This document shows positions 35,231 to 44,992 of a stretch of 64,000 nt of DNA, in pieces. Under the pieces are notes generated by a model, which ran no database searches, was not told where the DNA came from, and saw nothing but the letters and a program-made list of their open reading frames with translations. A program made the position numbers and the translations under genes. The stretch's first letter is position 1; each line of letters starts with the position of its first letter. The DNA comes from an uncultured Lachnospiraceae bacterium (lineage in GTDB: Bacteria; Bacillota; Clostridia; Lachnospirales; Lachnospiraceae), in assembly GCA_902780405.1 (NCBI GenBank), contig CACZFI010000008.1, forward strand, positions 32,146 to 96,145, in the 5' to 3' direction.

Positions 35231-35258
35231 GTATCGGAACATCCTCGCAAATTCTTAA
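35231..35258 (-). promoter_or_regulatory. Sigma-D promoter of flagellin 3
   Basis: TTAA (35255-35258), 16-nt spacer, TCCGATAC (35231-35238). The -35 box overlaps the stop codon of the upstream gene. Confidence 0.7.
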
Positions 35259-38119
35259 TGGAGAACTTTTCCGATCTCGCGAACCAGAACTCTGGCCGCG
35301 CTGTAACTTACGGAAAGACGCTTTTTCGGATCCTCCTCACCGGATACGGAAACTGCTTCCGCCGGCATCTTGCGTCCGAAGGATACACCTCCTGCGTCCA
35401 CGCCCTCGGCCGAAAGCGCTTCCACAAACGCTTCCGCTGCCCGATCAAGGCGTTCGTTTCCTTCCGAGGTCTCGGCGTAGAGTGAGCCGACAAGAAGTCC
35501 GCTTGCCGATACGGCAAATTCTCCGCGCACGTAACCCATTTCCTCTCCGTGGATCCCTACGGAGAGCGTTCCTTCGCCCTCTCGCAGGGACAGATTCATC
35601 ACGGAAAGACCGTCTCCGGTTTGTAAAGGAATTCTGTATTTTCCGTGTTTTGCCATGTCAGAGAGCACCGTGAATCCGGCCTGGATCCTTTTGACGGTAA
35701 CCAGGTCACCGCTTCCGATGGTGCCCATGATTCCGCCCGCATACATCGCCTCGGTCATCCTGTCCCGAAGGTCCTGATAGGTGAGCGTCATCTCTTCGCT
35801 GCTGTATAGTTTGGAAAGAAGATCTTCAGGTGTAAAGTCCAAGGGGATCTCTTCCCCGGACATGGAGCGCGCCATACGGTCCGTCTCCTCATCCACCAGG
35901 TCTTCCTTTCTTTCGTCTTTGAATTTCATCTTGGACAGAAGCTCGGATACCAGCTGATAGAATCCGCCGGGCCCGTCCGTCTCTACCATAGCGAGTGCCT
36001 CCTCGCCGAGCATGCTTTCGGCAAATGCACTCTCGATCTGCGCATCGATCCTGCTGCCTTTTGCCTCTACCTCCGAAAGCATACCGAAGGTATCGTCCAC
36101 GGTTGCGTCGATCCCCGTACCGGCCACACTTCTGGCCGCCGCAAGCAGGTTTCTTATGGTCAGCCTGCTGCCGTTCGCAAAGAGGAATCCCGCTTCCCGG
36201 TCTCCCGACTTCGCAAGCTTATGCATCATGCGGAAGATACCGATGTAGCTCTCGCGCTCCGCCGCACTTACTTCTCCCGTCTTTTCCATATCGCGAAGGA
36301 AGGTCGCAAAATCCTCCGCCTCGGATACTCCGTTGTGATAGTTCTTCTCACGGAGCGTTTTATTCAGTTCACCGATCTCCACATCCATGGGATTGATGCC
36401 GTCGCGGATCATGGAGAGAACGGCTTCGGGATAGAAGGCATCCATCAGATCGTTCACCTGTCTGTCCCTGTAGATAACCTCACGGATATTCTCCTCCGTG
36501 ATCGCAATGCTGTTGTAACCGAGGATCCGCACGGCACGCATGTGCTCCTCGTCCGCTTCCATATGCAGGTCGGACAGGATATCCCCGATATTGGCAAAAG
36601 CCTTTCGGATGCTGTCTCCCATATCGGCGCGGGGTGCGGTTCCCACAACCTCATAGCTTCTTCGAACAGTCTCCGCCATCCGCGCGGTGACACTGCCTTC
36701 CGCATCCACGGAAGCCATGCGAAACTCCGCGCGTGCATACAGGGAATTCACCGTATAGTTCTCAAAGAGTCTCTGTCCCAGAATGTCCGCAGGCGCATCC
36801 GCAATGCCATGAAGCTTCTCCGTCATCTCGCGGTACAGAGTAAGATTCTCTTCGGTTTCCGGAACGCCGGCTCTGTCAAAGGCTTCCGAAACCAATGCCT
36901 GCTCTGCCTGCTTTAAGTCGGATACCACCTTTGAAAGTTCTCTTGTATCGATATGCAGATCCATCTTCACCATACGGTAAGACACCTGCTCGGTCATATA
37001 AAGACGGATCTCTTCCATCTGACGCATGGACGTCACTGCATTTCTTTCGTTCTCCGTAAGCGGCGTGAAGTCATCCGCCACCTTCTTGTTCAGCGCCGCC
37101 TCGCTTCTTTGATAGTAAAGCGCCGACGCAATGGTAACCTGTCTGCCGGAGAGCGCCATCTCAAAGACGGTCTCCGACCGGATCTCCTGTACATGCGTAT
37201 ACAGAGTATGTGCTGCATCCGCGGAAGGGTGTGTGGCTGCTTCCGCCTCGGCCAGTGCCGATGCACCGGTCTCTCCGAGCGCTGTACCCGCAAATGTTCT
37301 GTAAGTATCCAGGGTTATGATATTGTCCGTTGTAACGGGAAGCTCTGCTTCAAAGAGAAGTTTCGCCGTCTCAAGCCTCGTCTCGTCCACGGGAAGTCCC
37401 GCCTGTGCGATCACGCGCTCCACCTGCGGTTGCAGCTTTGAAAATGCGTCATCCTTCACGGACGGATCCGTCGCTCCGCTAAAATGTGCCTTATATAAGT
37501 TCTCCTCCGTAAGGGGAAGATTGTTTCGAATCAGATAGACAAAGTCTTTATCCTCGGGCACGAGGTCTTTTTCACGGATCACATCTGCCGTCGAAACTCC
37601 CGCAAGATCCACCTCGGCGCCGTTCACCAGAAGGCTTCCTCCGGCCGTCGTTATATCAGAGAAATCCCCGTCTGCCACAGAAGCCGCAGCCAGCATCTGC
37701 TTTAAATCATCGCGGTGCATCTGTCCGCGCATATTGTTCACAAGTCCCATCAGATCAGACAGTTTCGCGGAACTTACGTCCACGCCCATCTGTCTTAAGC
37801 GTTCGATCTCCTCGCGGCTCAGGTGCCTTGCGATCTCTCTTGCCTCTTCGTTCGACTCGCGCTCGCTCGTTCCGGCATCCTCCGCACGCTCTTTCGCCTG
37901 CTCCTTCATATCGTGCAGGTACTCCTTGAAGTTCTCCATCACCGTGCGGTCCGATCCGCCCTTCGGATCCTTCTTGTAGACAATAGAATCGGCGCCACCG
38001 ATTCCCTGCGTAGGATCAGCGCCGCCTGTATGTACTGACGCACGCAAGGAGGGATCTGCAAATGCACCGACCCCTGCGTGTGTCTCATTGATATGATTGT
38101 TGAAATTCGTAAGCTCCAT
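35255..38119 (-). CDS. Large unrecognised motility-regulon protein
   Basis: A 954-residue soluble, acidic, mostly helical protein without signal peptide or membrane helices. It has repeated helix pairs, several of the form LPLTEENLYKAHF, LPVTTDNIITLDTY and IAITEENIREVIY (roughly 60-residue units through residues 200-560), and a C-terminal beta-rich domain (about 830-954; VMNLSLREGEGTLSVGIHGEEMGYVRGEF) that recalls in pattern the C-terminal domain of hook-length protein FliK. The start is ATG 38119, with ACGGAG 6 nt before it; the longer frame to 38155 would begin at or before the predicted transcription start. Its own sigma-D promoter and its position just before flagellin 3 place it in the late flagellar regulon. 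Function unknown. Confidence 0.75.
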   Translation of the reverse strand: MELTNFNNHINETHAGVGAFADPSLRASVHTGGADPTQGIGGADSIVYKKDPKGGSDRTVMENFKEYLHDMKEQAKERAEDAGTSERESNEEAREIARHLSREEIERLRQMGVDVSSAKLSDLMGLVNNMRGQMHRDDLKQMLAAASVADGDFSDITTAGGSLLVNGAEVDLAGVSTADVIREKDLVPEDKDFVYLIRNNLPLTEENLYKAHFSGATDPSVKDDAFSKLQPQVERVIAQAGLPVDETRLETAKLLFEAELPVTTDNIITLDTYRTFAGTALGETGASALAEAEAATHPSADAAHTLYTHVQEIRSETVFEMALSGRQVTIASALYYQRSEAALNKKVADDFTPLTENERNAVTSMRQMEEIRLYMTEQVSYRMVKMDLHIDTRELSKVVSDLKQAEQALVSEAFDRAGVPETEENLTLYREMTEKLHGIADAPADILGQRLFENYTVNSLYARAEFRMASVDAEGSVTARMAETVRRSYEVVGTAPRADMGDSIRKAFANIGDILSDLHMEADEEHMRAVRILGYNSIAITEENIREVIYRDRQVNDLMDAFYPEAVLSMIRDGINPMDVEIGELNKTLREKNYHNGVSEAEDFATFLRDMEKTGEVSAAERESYIGIFRMMHKLAKSGDREAGFLFANGSRLTIRNLLAAARSVAGTGIDATVDDTFGMLSEVEAKGSRIDAQIESAFAESMLGEEALAMVETDGPGGFYQLVSELLSKMKFKDERKEDLVDEETDRMARSMSGEEIPLDFTPEDLLSKLYSSEEMTLTYQDLRDRMTEAMYAGGIMGTIGSGDLVTVKRIQAGFTVLSDMAKHGKYRIPLQTGDGLSVMNLSLREGEGTLSVGIHGEEMGYVRGEFAVSASGLLVGSLYAETSEGNERLDRAAEAFVEALSAEGVDAGGVSFGRKMPAEAVSVSGEEDPKKRLSVSYSAARVLVREIGKVLH

Positions 38120-38157
38120 GCGGTTCTCCGTTTCCATACTCATCCTGTACAACATAT

Positions 38158-38185
38158 GTATCGGACGATAGTCGGATTTTCATAA
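38158..38185 (-). promoter_or_regulatory. Sigma-D promoter of the 954-residue protein gene
   Basis: TTAT (38182-38185), 16-nt spacer, TCCGATAC (38158-38165); the -10 box is identical to that of flagellin 3. The expected start of transcription near 38151 rules out the ATG at 38155. Confidence 0.65.
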
Positions 38186-38190
38186 CCGGC

Positions 38191-39141
38191 TTACACTTGA
38201 TCTTCTTTCTCTGACGTGCTGATCTCCTTCACGATATAGACCGGACGTGCCTTATTCTCCGTATAGTTCTTCGCCATATACTCTCCCAGGATACCGATGG
38301 AAAACAGCTGCACACCGGAAAGGAGCAGTATCAGTGAGGCGAGTGTCGGATAGCCCGGCACCGGATCTCCGAAGATCAGAGTTTTGATCACGATCCAGAG
38401 CATCATAACGATGGCCAGAAGGCAGAAAAGGAATCCGAGAACGGATGAAAGCACCAGCGGCTTTACGGAGAAAGCCAGAATCCCGTCCACCGCATAGGAA
38501 AACAGTTTCCGGAAACTCCACTTGGACTTTCCGGTCGCGCGCCGCTCTACCGTATAGGGCATGTAGTAGGTCTCAAATCCGACCCACGCAAAGATACCCT
38601 TGGAGAATCTGCATCGCTCGGGCATGGATAAGATCGCATCCACCACCACACGGCGAAGCAGTCTGAAATCGCTGGCCGCACTGACAAATTTTACATCCGC
38701 CATGTGATTGATCAGCTTATAGAACGCTCCCTTGAATGCGGAAAGGATCTTGCTCTCCTTGCGTTTTTCCTGATAGGCCGCCACAGCGTCATACTCGGGG
38801 TGCTCGTCTAAAATCTTCACCATATCCGCAATGTACTTCGGATTCTGCTGCATATCCGCATCGATCACGGCCGTGTACGCACCCGTCGACTCCCGAAAGC
38901 CCGCGAGCAACGCCGCTTCCTTTCCGAAGTTTCTGGAGAAATTGACTGCCTTGACTCTGTACGGGGACTTTTCGGACAGTTCTTTTAACGCCTTCCAGGT
39001 TCCGTCCGTACTTCCGTCGTTGATGAATATGATCTCCGTGTCTTCAATTATATGGGACAGTGATGCCACGACGGCCTCATATAAGAGGCCGACGTTTCCT
39101 TCTTCATTGAAGCAGGGCACCACAATGGATAATTTGGTCAT
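38191..39141 (-). CDS. GtrB-like polyprenyl-phosphate glycosyltransferase (GT2)
   Basis: The 316 residues contain a GT-A domain (VVPCFNEEGNV, NDGSTDGTW, DADMQQNP with the metal-binding DxD) and two C-terminal membrane helices (about 230-255 and 265-290), ending in a conserved YMAKNYTENKARPVYIV. This is the architecture of bactoprenol glucosyltransferases that load undecaprenyl phosphate with a sugar for later transfer outside the membrane. It starts 4 nt after glgP and could share its transcript, but the functional link is loose. No flippase or GT-C partner lies next to it. Confidence 0.88.
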   Translation of the reverse strand: MTKLSIVVPCFNEEGNVGLLYEAVVASLSHIIEDTEIIFINDGSTDGTWKALKELSEKSPYRVKAVNFSRNFGKEAALLAGFRESTGAYTAVIDADMQQNPKYIADMVKILDEHPEYDAVAAYQEKRKESKILSAFKGAFYKLINHMADVKFVSAASDFRLLRRVVVDAILSMPERCRFSKGIFAWVGFETYYMPYTVERRATGKSKWSFRKLFSYAVDGILAFSVKPLVLSSVLGFLFCLLAIVMMLWIVIKTLIFGDPVPGYPTLASLILLLSGVQLFSIGILGEYMAKNYTENKARPVYIVKEISTSEKEDQV

Positions 39142-39145
39142 GAGA

Positions 39146-41596
39146 TTAAAGATTTACCTTCACCTTTTCAAGCTTCCAGATCTCTTTTGCATACTGCTCG
39201 ATGGTTCTGTCGGAAGAGAACTTGCCTGCACATGCCGTGTTTAACATCGCCATCTTCGCCCAGGTTGCCGTATCCTTGTATGCCGCATTGACACGCTTCT
39301 GTGCCTCTGCATAGGAATCGAAATCCTTCAGTGTAAAGTATACATCGTTTCTTAAGAGTGAGTCATAAAGATCACGGAAGAGATCCTTGTCACCGTCGGA
39401 GTATGTTCCGTCCACAAGCTGGTCAAGCACACGCTTCACCGCAGGGTTGGAATTGTATACATCCATAGGAAGGTATCCGCCCTCGCGCTCATACTTCATA
39501 ACTTCTTCCGCACTCATACCGAAGATAAATGCATTGTCGATGCCGACTTCCTCGACGATCTCGACATTCGCACCGTCCATGGTTCCGAGTGTGGGCGCAC
39601 CGTTCAACATAAACTTCATGTTACCGGTACCGGATGCCTCTCTTGAAGCGGTGGAAATCTGCTCGGATACATCTGCTGCAGCAAAGATGATCTCCGCGTT
39701 GGATACTCTGTAGTTCTCGATGAATACCACTTTGATCTTGCCCTTGATGGACTTGTCGTTGTTGATCACATCCGCTACGGAGTTGATCAGCTTGATGGTA
39801 AGTTTTGCTGTCTTGTAGCCGGCTGCTGCCTTCGCGCCGAAGATAAATGTCGTCGGTGTGAAGTCCATATCCGGGTTCGCCTTTAATTCGTTGTAAAGGT
39901 GCATAATGTGCAGGATGTTGAGCTGCTGACGCTTGTACTCGTGCAGACGCTTTACCTGTACGTCGAAGATGGAATCCGGATCCACATCGATGCCGTTGTG
40001 CTCCTTGATGTACTCGGCAAGACGGATCTTGTTCTTCTTCTTGATGTCCATGAATTCCTTCTGGGACTTCTTCTCTGCAGCAAACTTCTTGAGTTTGGAA
40101 ATCTGAGAGAGATCCGTGATCCAGCCGTCGCCGATCTTCTTGGTTACCCATGCAGCAAGCAGGGGATTGCCATGAAGAAGGAATCTTCTCTGTGTGATAC
40201 CGTTGGTCTTATTGTTGAACTGATCGGGACGCATCTCATAGAAGTCCTTCAGTTCTCTCTTCTTTAAGATCTCTGTGTGGAGTCTTGCCACACCGTTGAC
40301 GGAGAAGCTTCCTGCGATGGCAAGATGCGCCATCTTCACCTGTCCGTCATAGAGGATCGCCATGCTTCTTACCTTGTCCTGATCTCCGGGATAGGTATCC
40401 TCGATCAGCATTACGAAGCGACGGTTGATCTCGTCGATGATCTGATAGATACGGGGAAGCAGTCTCTGGAAGAGGTCGATGGGCCACTTCTCAAGTGCCT
40501 CAGCCATGATGGTGTGGTTGGTGTATGCACAGGTTCTGCATGTGATATCCCATGCGTCATCCCACTCAAGATGCTCCTCATCCACAAGGATACGCATCAG
40601 CTCCGCAACCGTAACGGTGGGATGTGTATCGTTGAGCTGGAAGGTTACCTTGTTCGGGAGATCGTGGATATCAGCGTTGTTCTCCTTGAACTTTAAGATC
40701 GCTCTCTGTACGGAAGCGGATACGAAGAAGTACTGCTGCTTTAAGCGAAGCTCTTTACCTGAATAGTGGTTGTCGTTCGGATAGAGCACCTCTACCAGGT
40801 TTCTTGCAAGGTTCTGCTGCTCTACCGCCTTCTGGTACTCGCCCTTGTCGAAGGAATTTAAGTTGAACTCCTCCTCGGGAGCCGCATCCCAGATACGAAG
40901 TGTATTTACGATGTTGTTGCCATATCCGATCACGGGAAGATCGTAAGGGATCGCACGGATCGCCTGATAGCCGTCATGTACGAAGTAGTTCTTGCCGTCT
41001 ACGCACTCGGTTCTCACATATCCGCCAAACTTGACTTCAACCTCATACTCGGGGCGCTTCACCTCGAAGGGGTTGCCGTTCTTTAACCAGTTGTCCGGCT
41101 TCTCGATCTGATAACCATCCTCGATCGCCTGCTTGAACATACCGTAGCGATAACGGATACCGCATCCGTATGCGGGATAGCCGAGGGTTGCAAGAGAGTC
41201 GAGGAAGCATGCTGCAAGACGTCCGAGACCGCCGTTTCCTAAGGCTGCGTCCGGCTCCTGGTCCTCGATAAAGTTGATATCGAAGCCCATCTCATCCAAA
41301 GCTTCTTTTACCTGCTCATAGTAGGTAAGGTTGATCAGGTTATTTCCCAAAGCTCTTCCCATCAGGAACTCCATGGAAAGATAGTATACGGTCTTTACAT
41401 TCTCTTCTTCATACTTCTTCTGAGTTGCGATCCACCTGTCGATGATATCGTCCTTCACCGCATAGGCAACCGCCTGAAATACCTGCTGAGGATCTGCATC
41501 CTCGATATTCTTACGGAAGAGGTTTTTTACGTTGTTGATGACTTCTTTCTTGAAGCCCTCCTTGTCAAAACTACTAACTGCTACTGCTTTCTTCAT
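39146..41596 (-). CDS. glgP: Glycogen/starch phosphorylase
   Basis: Releases glucose 1-phosphate from alpha-1,4-glucans. The 816 residues show the GT35 motifs: SMEFLMGRALGNNL, NGGLGRLAACFLDSLATLGYPAYG, and the PLP-lysine segment EASGTGNMKFMLNGAPTLGTMDGANVE. AGGAGG precedes ATG 41596; the in-frame ATG at 41638 overlaps ileS. It lies 25 nt behind ileS without a visible promoter between. No other glycogen genes are in the window. Confidence 0.97.
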   Translation of the reverse strand: MKKAVAVSSFDKEGFKKEVINNVKNLFRKNIEDADPQQVFQAVAYAVKDDIIDRWIATQKKYEEENVKTVYYLSMEFLMGRALGNNLINLTYYEQVKEALDEMGFDINFIEDQEPDAALGNGGLGRLAACFLDSLATLGYPAYGCGIRYRYGMFKQAIEDGYQIEKPDNWLKNGNPFEVKRPEYEVEVKFGGYVRTECVDGKNYFVHDGYQAIRAIPYDLPVIGYGNNIVNTLRIWDAAPEEEFNLNSFDKGEYQKAVEQQNLARNLVEVLYPNDNHYSGKELRLKQQYFFVSASVQRAILKFKENNADIHDLPNKVTFQLNDTHPTVTVAELMRILVDEEHLEWDDAWDITCRTCAYTNHTIMAEALEKWPIDLFQRLLPRIYQIIDEINRRFVMLIEDTYPGDQDKVRSMAILYDGQVKMAHLAIAGSFSVNGVARLHTEILKKRELKDFYEMRPDQFNNKTNGITQRRFLLHGNPLLAAWVTKKIGDGWITDLSQISKLKKFAAEKKSQKEFMDIKKKNKIRLAEYIKEHNGIDVDPDSIFDVQVKRLHEYKRQQLNILHIMHLYNELKANPDMDFTPTTFIFGAKAAAGYKTAKLTIKLINSVADVINNDKSIKGKIKVVFIENYRVSNAEIIFAAADVSEQISTASREASGTGNMKFMLNGAPTLGTMDGANVEIVEEVGIDNAFIFGMSAEEVMKYEREGGYLPMDVYNSNPAVKRVLDQLVDGTYSDGDKDLFRDLYDSLLRNDVYFTLKDFDSYAEAQKRVNAAYKDTATWAKMAMLNTACAGKFSSDRTIEQYAKEIWKLEKVKVNL

Positions 41597-41621
41597 AGTG
41601 TTCCTCCTTCTTTGATTTCGC

Positions 41622-44600
41622 CTAAAGCTTCTCCACACCGAGTACGACTTTCTCGCCGTTGATGTTCCAGTCCTTGGAGTGTGCAGGAGCCTTTCCTTCG
41701 ATAAACGCTTCTCCCAAAACTACGCGTTTGATCTCGTCGGCGTTCTTCTCCATCAATTGCATGATCTTGTCATTGTCGGAGATATATACCTGAATGTGAT
41801 CCGTAACATCAAACCCTGCTTCCTTACGCATGGTCTGGATCTTGGAGATCAGCTCGCGGACAAATCCTTCCTCGATCAATTCCGGTGTGAGCTTTGTCTC
41901 GATCACAACAGTAACGTAATTGTCTCCCTCGGTAACATAGTCCTCGGACTGTGCCACGTCGATCAGGAGATCTTCCTCGGCAAGGGATACCTCTGTACCG
42001 TCCACGGTAAATGTAAGAGCTCCGGTATCCTTTAAGGTTGCCATTGCCTCGCTTCCGTTGACATTCGCAAGGTACTCCTTGATGCCTCCGAGCTGCTTGC
42101 CGTACTTCGGACCCACGGTACGAAGCTGAGGCTTGAATGTATAGGAGGTAAATGCAGACAGATCATCCTTGAATTCGATGGCCTTGACATTTAACTCATC
42201 CTTCACAATCTCAAGGAAACGATCCTCTAAGGTCTTACCCTTGATGTACATCTTTGCGATGGGCTGACGGCTCTTGATGTTCGCTGTATTTCTTGCCGCA
42301 CGTCCGAATACCACGCACTTTCTGACTTCTTCCATGGCAGCCTCGAGATCCTGATCGATCAGTGCCTCGTCAGCAATAGGGAAGTCGCAGAGATGGATGG
42401 AGATCGGTGCGTTTTCGTCTACCTTTCTCACGATGTTCTGGTAGATATCCTCGGTGAGGAAGGGGATCATCGGTGCCGCAACCTTACAAAGCGTAACCAA
42501 AGCCGTGTAAAGTGTCATGTAAGCGGCTACCTTGTCGTCCGGCATATCCTTCACCCAGTAGCGCTCACGTCCGCGGCGCACATACCAGTTGGACAGGTCG
42601 TCCACAAACTCGGAAAGTGCCTTGGTTGCCTCGGGAATCTTGTACGCAGCCAGGGACTCATCCACCGTCTTTACGGTTGTATGAAGTCTCGAGAGCAGCC
42701 ACTTGTCCATAACGGAAAGCTTTTCGATGTCGAGTGTATGCTCTGCGGGATTGAAGTTGTCAATGTTTGCATAGAGTACGTAGAACGCATAGGTGTTCCA
42801 AAGTGTACCCATAAATTTGCTCTGACCTTCCATAATGGCATCCTCGTGGAAGCGATTGGGAAGCCAGGGTGCGGAGTTGCTGTAGAAATACCAGCGGATC
42901 GCATCCGCGCCGTACTTATTCAAAGCATCCATCGGGTCTACCGCGTTGCCCTTGGACTTACTCATCTTCTGTCCATCCTTGTCGAGCACGTGTCCCAAAA
43001 CGATGACGTTCTTAAACGGCGCCTTGTCAAAGAGGAGTGTGGAGATGGCCATCAGGGAATAGAACCATCCTCTTGTCTGATCCACAGCCTCACTGATAAA
43101 GTCAGCGGGGAAGTTGTCGTCGAAGATCTCCTTGTTCTCAAACGGATAATGCCACTGTGCGAAGGGCATGGATCCGGAGTCGAACCAGCAGTCGATTACC
43201 TCGGGTACTCTCTTCATCTCGCCGCCGCAGTCGGGACATTTTAAGGTCACGGCATCAATGTACGGACGGTGAAGCTCGATATCATCCGGGCAGTTGTCGC
43301 TCATGGCTTTGAGTTCCTCGATGGAACCGATCGCATGACGCTTGCCGCAGGAGCACTCCCAGATATTTAAGGGTGTACCCCAGTAACGGTTTCTCGAAAG
43401 TCCCCAGTCCTGAACGTTCTCGAGCCATGCGCCGAAACGTCCCTTACCGATACCCTCGGGAATCCAGTTTACGGTGTTGTTGTTCGCAACCAGGCGGTCA
43501 CGTACCGCTGTCATCTTGATGAACCATGTGTCTCTCGCATAGTAGATGAGCGGTGTATCACAGCGCCAGCAGAACGGGTAGTCGTGCTCGAACTTCGGCG
43601 CATCGAACAGCTTGCCTTCCTTCTCGAGGTCAACCAGGATCGGCTTGTCCGCATCCTTCACGAACATGCCTGCATAAGCGGTCTCCTCGGTCATCTCACC
43701 CTTGCCGTTCACGAACTGTACAAAGGGGAGATCATAATCACGGCCGACACGGGAGTCATCCTCACCGAAAGCCGGTGCGATATGTACGATTCCGGTACCG
43801 TCATCCATGGTGACGTAAGCGTCACAGGTAACGAAGTGTGCCTTCTTGCCCTGCTTTGCCGCAACCTCGCCTGCGCAGGCGAAGAGGGGCTCGTATTCTC
43901 TTCTTTCAAGGTCGGTACCCTTCATGGTGGCAAGGACTTCGTAAGCAGGCTTGCCTTCCTCGGCGAGCTTGCCGAGCACGGTGTCAAGAAGTGCCTCAGC
44001 CATGTAGTAGGTGTAACCGTCTGCCGCCTTCACCTTGGCGTAAGTATCCTTCGGGTTCACGCAAAGTGCGACATTGGAAGGAAGCGTCCAGGGTGTGGTG
44101 GTCCATGCGAGGAAGTAAGCATCCTCGTCCACGCACTTGAAACGTACGATGGCGGAGCGCTCCTTCACCTGCTTGTAACCCTGTGCCACCTCGTGGCTTG
44201 AAAGCGGAGTACCGCAGCGAGGACAGTAGGGCACGATCTTGAAGCCCTTATAGAGAAGATCCTTCTCCCATATCTGCTTTAATGCCCACCATTCGGACTC
44301 GATAAAGCTGTTGTGATATGTAACATAAGGGTCATCCATGTCAGCCCAGAAACCGACCTTTCCGGAGAACTGCTCCCACATACCCTTGTATTTCCATACG
44401 GATTCTTTACACTTCTGAATGAAAGGATCTAAGCCGTAAGCCTCGATCTGCTCCTTGCCGTCGATGCCGAGGGACTTCTCCACCTCGAGTTCTACGGGAA
44501 GACCGTGGGTATCCCAGCCGGCCTTACGGATAATCTTGTGTCCCTTCATGGTCTGATAACGGGGGATCATATCCTTGATGACACGGGTAAGTACGTGTCC

Positions 44601-44768
44601 GATATGCGGCGTGCCGTTTGCGGTAGGCGGGCCGTCATAAAATGTATAAGTAGGCAAATCTTTCTTCTCTTCGATACTCTTCTCGAAGATCTTATTCTCG
44701 TTCCAGAAATTCAGCACGAGCTCCTCGCGCTCGGCAAAATTCAATTTGGGTGAAACCTTTTCGTACAT
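41622..44768 (-). CDS. ileS: Isoleucyl-tRNA synthetase (type II, long form)
   Basis: Charges and edits tRNA-Ile. The 1048-residue length and lack of the C-terminal zinc finger of the E. coli type indicate the eukaryote-like type II group, which is often insensitive to mupirocin. PPTANGTPHIGH carries the HIGH motif, KMSKS is in DGQKMSKSKGNAVDP, and WTTTPWTLPSN belongs to the editing domain. ATG 44768 follows AAAGGATG; ATG 44789 is less favoured. A consensus sigma-A promoter lies at 44880-44909 and a hairpin in the short leader. Confidence 0.96.
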   Translation of the reverse strand: MYEKVSPKLNFAEREELVLNFWNENKIFEKSIEEKKDLPTYTFYDGPPTANGTPHIGHVLTRVIKDMIPRYQTMKGHKIIRKAGWDTHGLPVELEVEKSLGIDGKEQIEAYGLDPFIQKCKESVWKYKGMWEQFSGKVGFWADMDDPYVTYHNSFIESEWWALKQIWEKDLLYKGFKIVPYCPRCGTPLSSHEVAQGYKQVKERSAIVRFKCVDEDAYFLAWTTTPWTLPSNVALCVNPKDTYAKVKAADGYTYYMAEALLDTVLGKLAEEGKPAYEVLATMKGTDLERREYEPLFACAGEVAAKQGKKAHFVTCDAYVTMDDGTGIVHIAPAFGEDDSRVGRDYDLPFVQFVNGKGEMTEETAYAGMFVKDADKPILVDLEKEGKLFDAPKFEHDYPFCWRCDTPLIYYARDTWFIKMTAVRDRLVANNNTVNWIPEGIGKGRFGAWLENVQDWGLSRNRYWGTPLNIWECSCGKRHAIGSIEELKAMSDNCPDDIELHRPYIDAVTLKCPDCGGEMKRVPEVIDCWFDSGSMPFAQWHYPFENKEIFDDNFPADFISEAVDQTRGWFYSLMAISTLLFDKAPFKNVIVLGHVLDKDGQKMSKSKGNAVDPMDALNKYGADAIRWYFYSNSAPWLPNRFHEDAIMEGQSKFMGTLWNTYAFYVLYANIDNFNPAEHTLDIEKLSVMDKWLLSRLHTTVKTVDESLAAYKIPEATKALSEFVDDLSNWYVRRGRERYWVKDMPDDKVAAYMTLYTALVTLCKVAAPMIPFLTEDIYQNIVRKVDENAPISIHLCDFPIADEALIDQDLEAAMEEVRKCVVFGRAARNTANIKSRQPIAKMYIKGKTLEDRFLEIVKDELNVKAIEFKDDLSAFTSYTFKPQLRTVGPKYGKQLGGIKEYLANVNGSEAMATLKDTGALTFTVDGTEVSLAEEDLLIDVAQSEDYVTEGDNYVTVVIETKLTPELIEEGFVRELISKIQTMRKEAGFDVTDHIQVYISDNDKIMQLMEKNADEIKRVVLGEAFIEGKAPAHSKDWNINGEKVVLGVEKL

Positions 44769-44839
44769 CCGAAAGCATCCTTTCTCCATTTCTTTGAAGT
44801 CGCTCTATACCCGCAGGGCACGATGAGCCGCGACGGGCT

Positions 44840-44860
44840 GTCTGCATCAAAGATGCAGAC
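44840..44860 (-). other. Hairpin in the ileS leader
   Basis: A perfect 9-bp stem (GTCTGCATC with GATGCAGAC, 3-nt loop) lies about 70 nt before the ileS ATG. It is not followed by a T run, and the leader (about 105 nt) is too short for a T-box. It may stabilise the mRNA. Confidence 0.5.
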
Positions 44861-44879
44861 CATAGTTAACCAAGTTTCT

Positions 44880-44909
44880 ATTATAATGGACAGACAAGGC
44901 CGATGTCAA
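44880..44909 (-). promoter_or_regulatory. Consensus sigma-A promoter of ileS-glgP
   Basis: TTGACA (44904-44909), 18-nt spacer, TATAAT (44880-44885): both hexamers match the consensus perfectly. It stands back to back with the promoter of the oxidoreductase gene. Confidence 0.85.
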
Positions 44910-44917
44910 CAAAACTC

Positions 44918-44946
44918 TTTATTTACCCGCCGTTTTCGGATATAAT
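44918..44946 (+). promoter_or_regulatory. Sigma-A promoter of the oxidoreductase gene
   Basis: TTTATT (44918-44923), 17-nt spacer, TATAAT (44941-44946). Its -35 lies only 8 nt from the -35 of the divergent ileS promoter, so RNA polymerases compete for the site. Confidence 0.65.
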
Positions 44947-44992
44947 GTTGAACAGTGACAATGGTCAGTTTCAAGAAAGGAATTTATCCAGT

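Noticed and set aside
44769..44902. T-box riboswitch before ileS
   Set aside because: The leader is only about 105 nt, has no T-box-like TGGNACCGCG sequence and no terminator/antiterminator pair.
44903..44992. Upstream start for the Gfo/Idh/MocA gene
   Set aside because: This part contains the promoter of the gene and lacks an RBS; the Rossmann motif begins right after the ATG at 44993.
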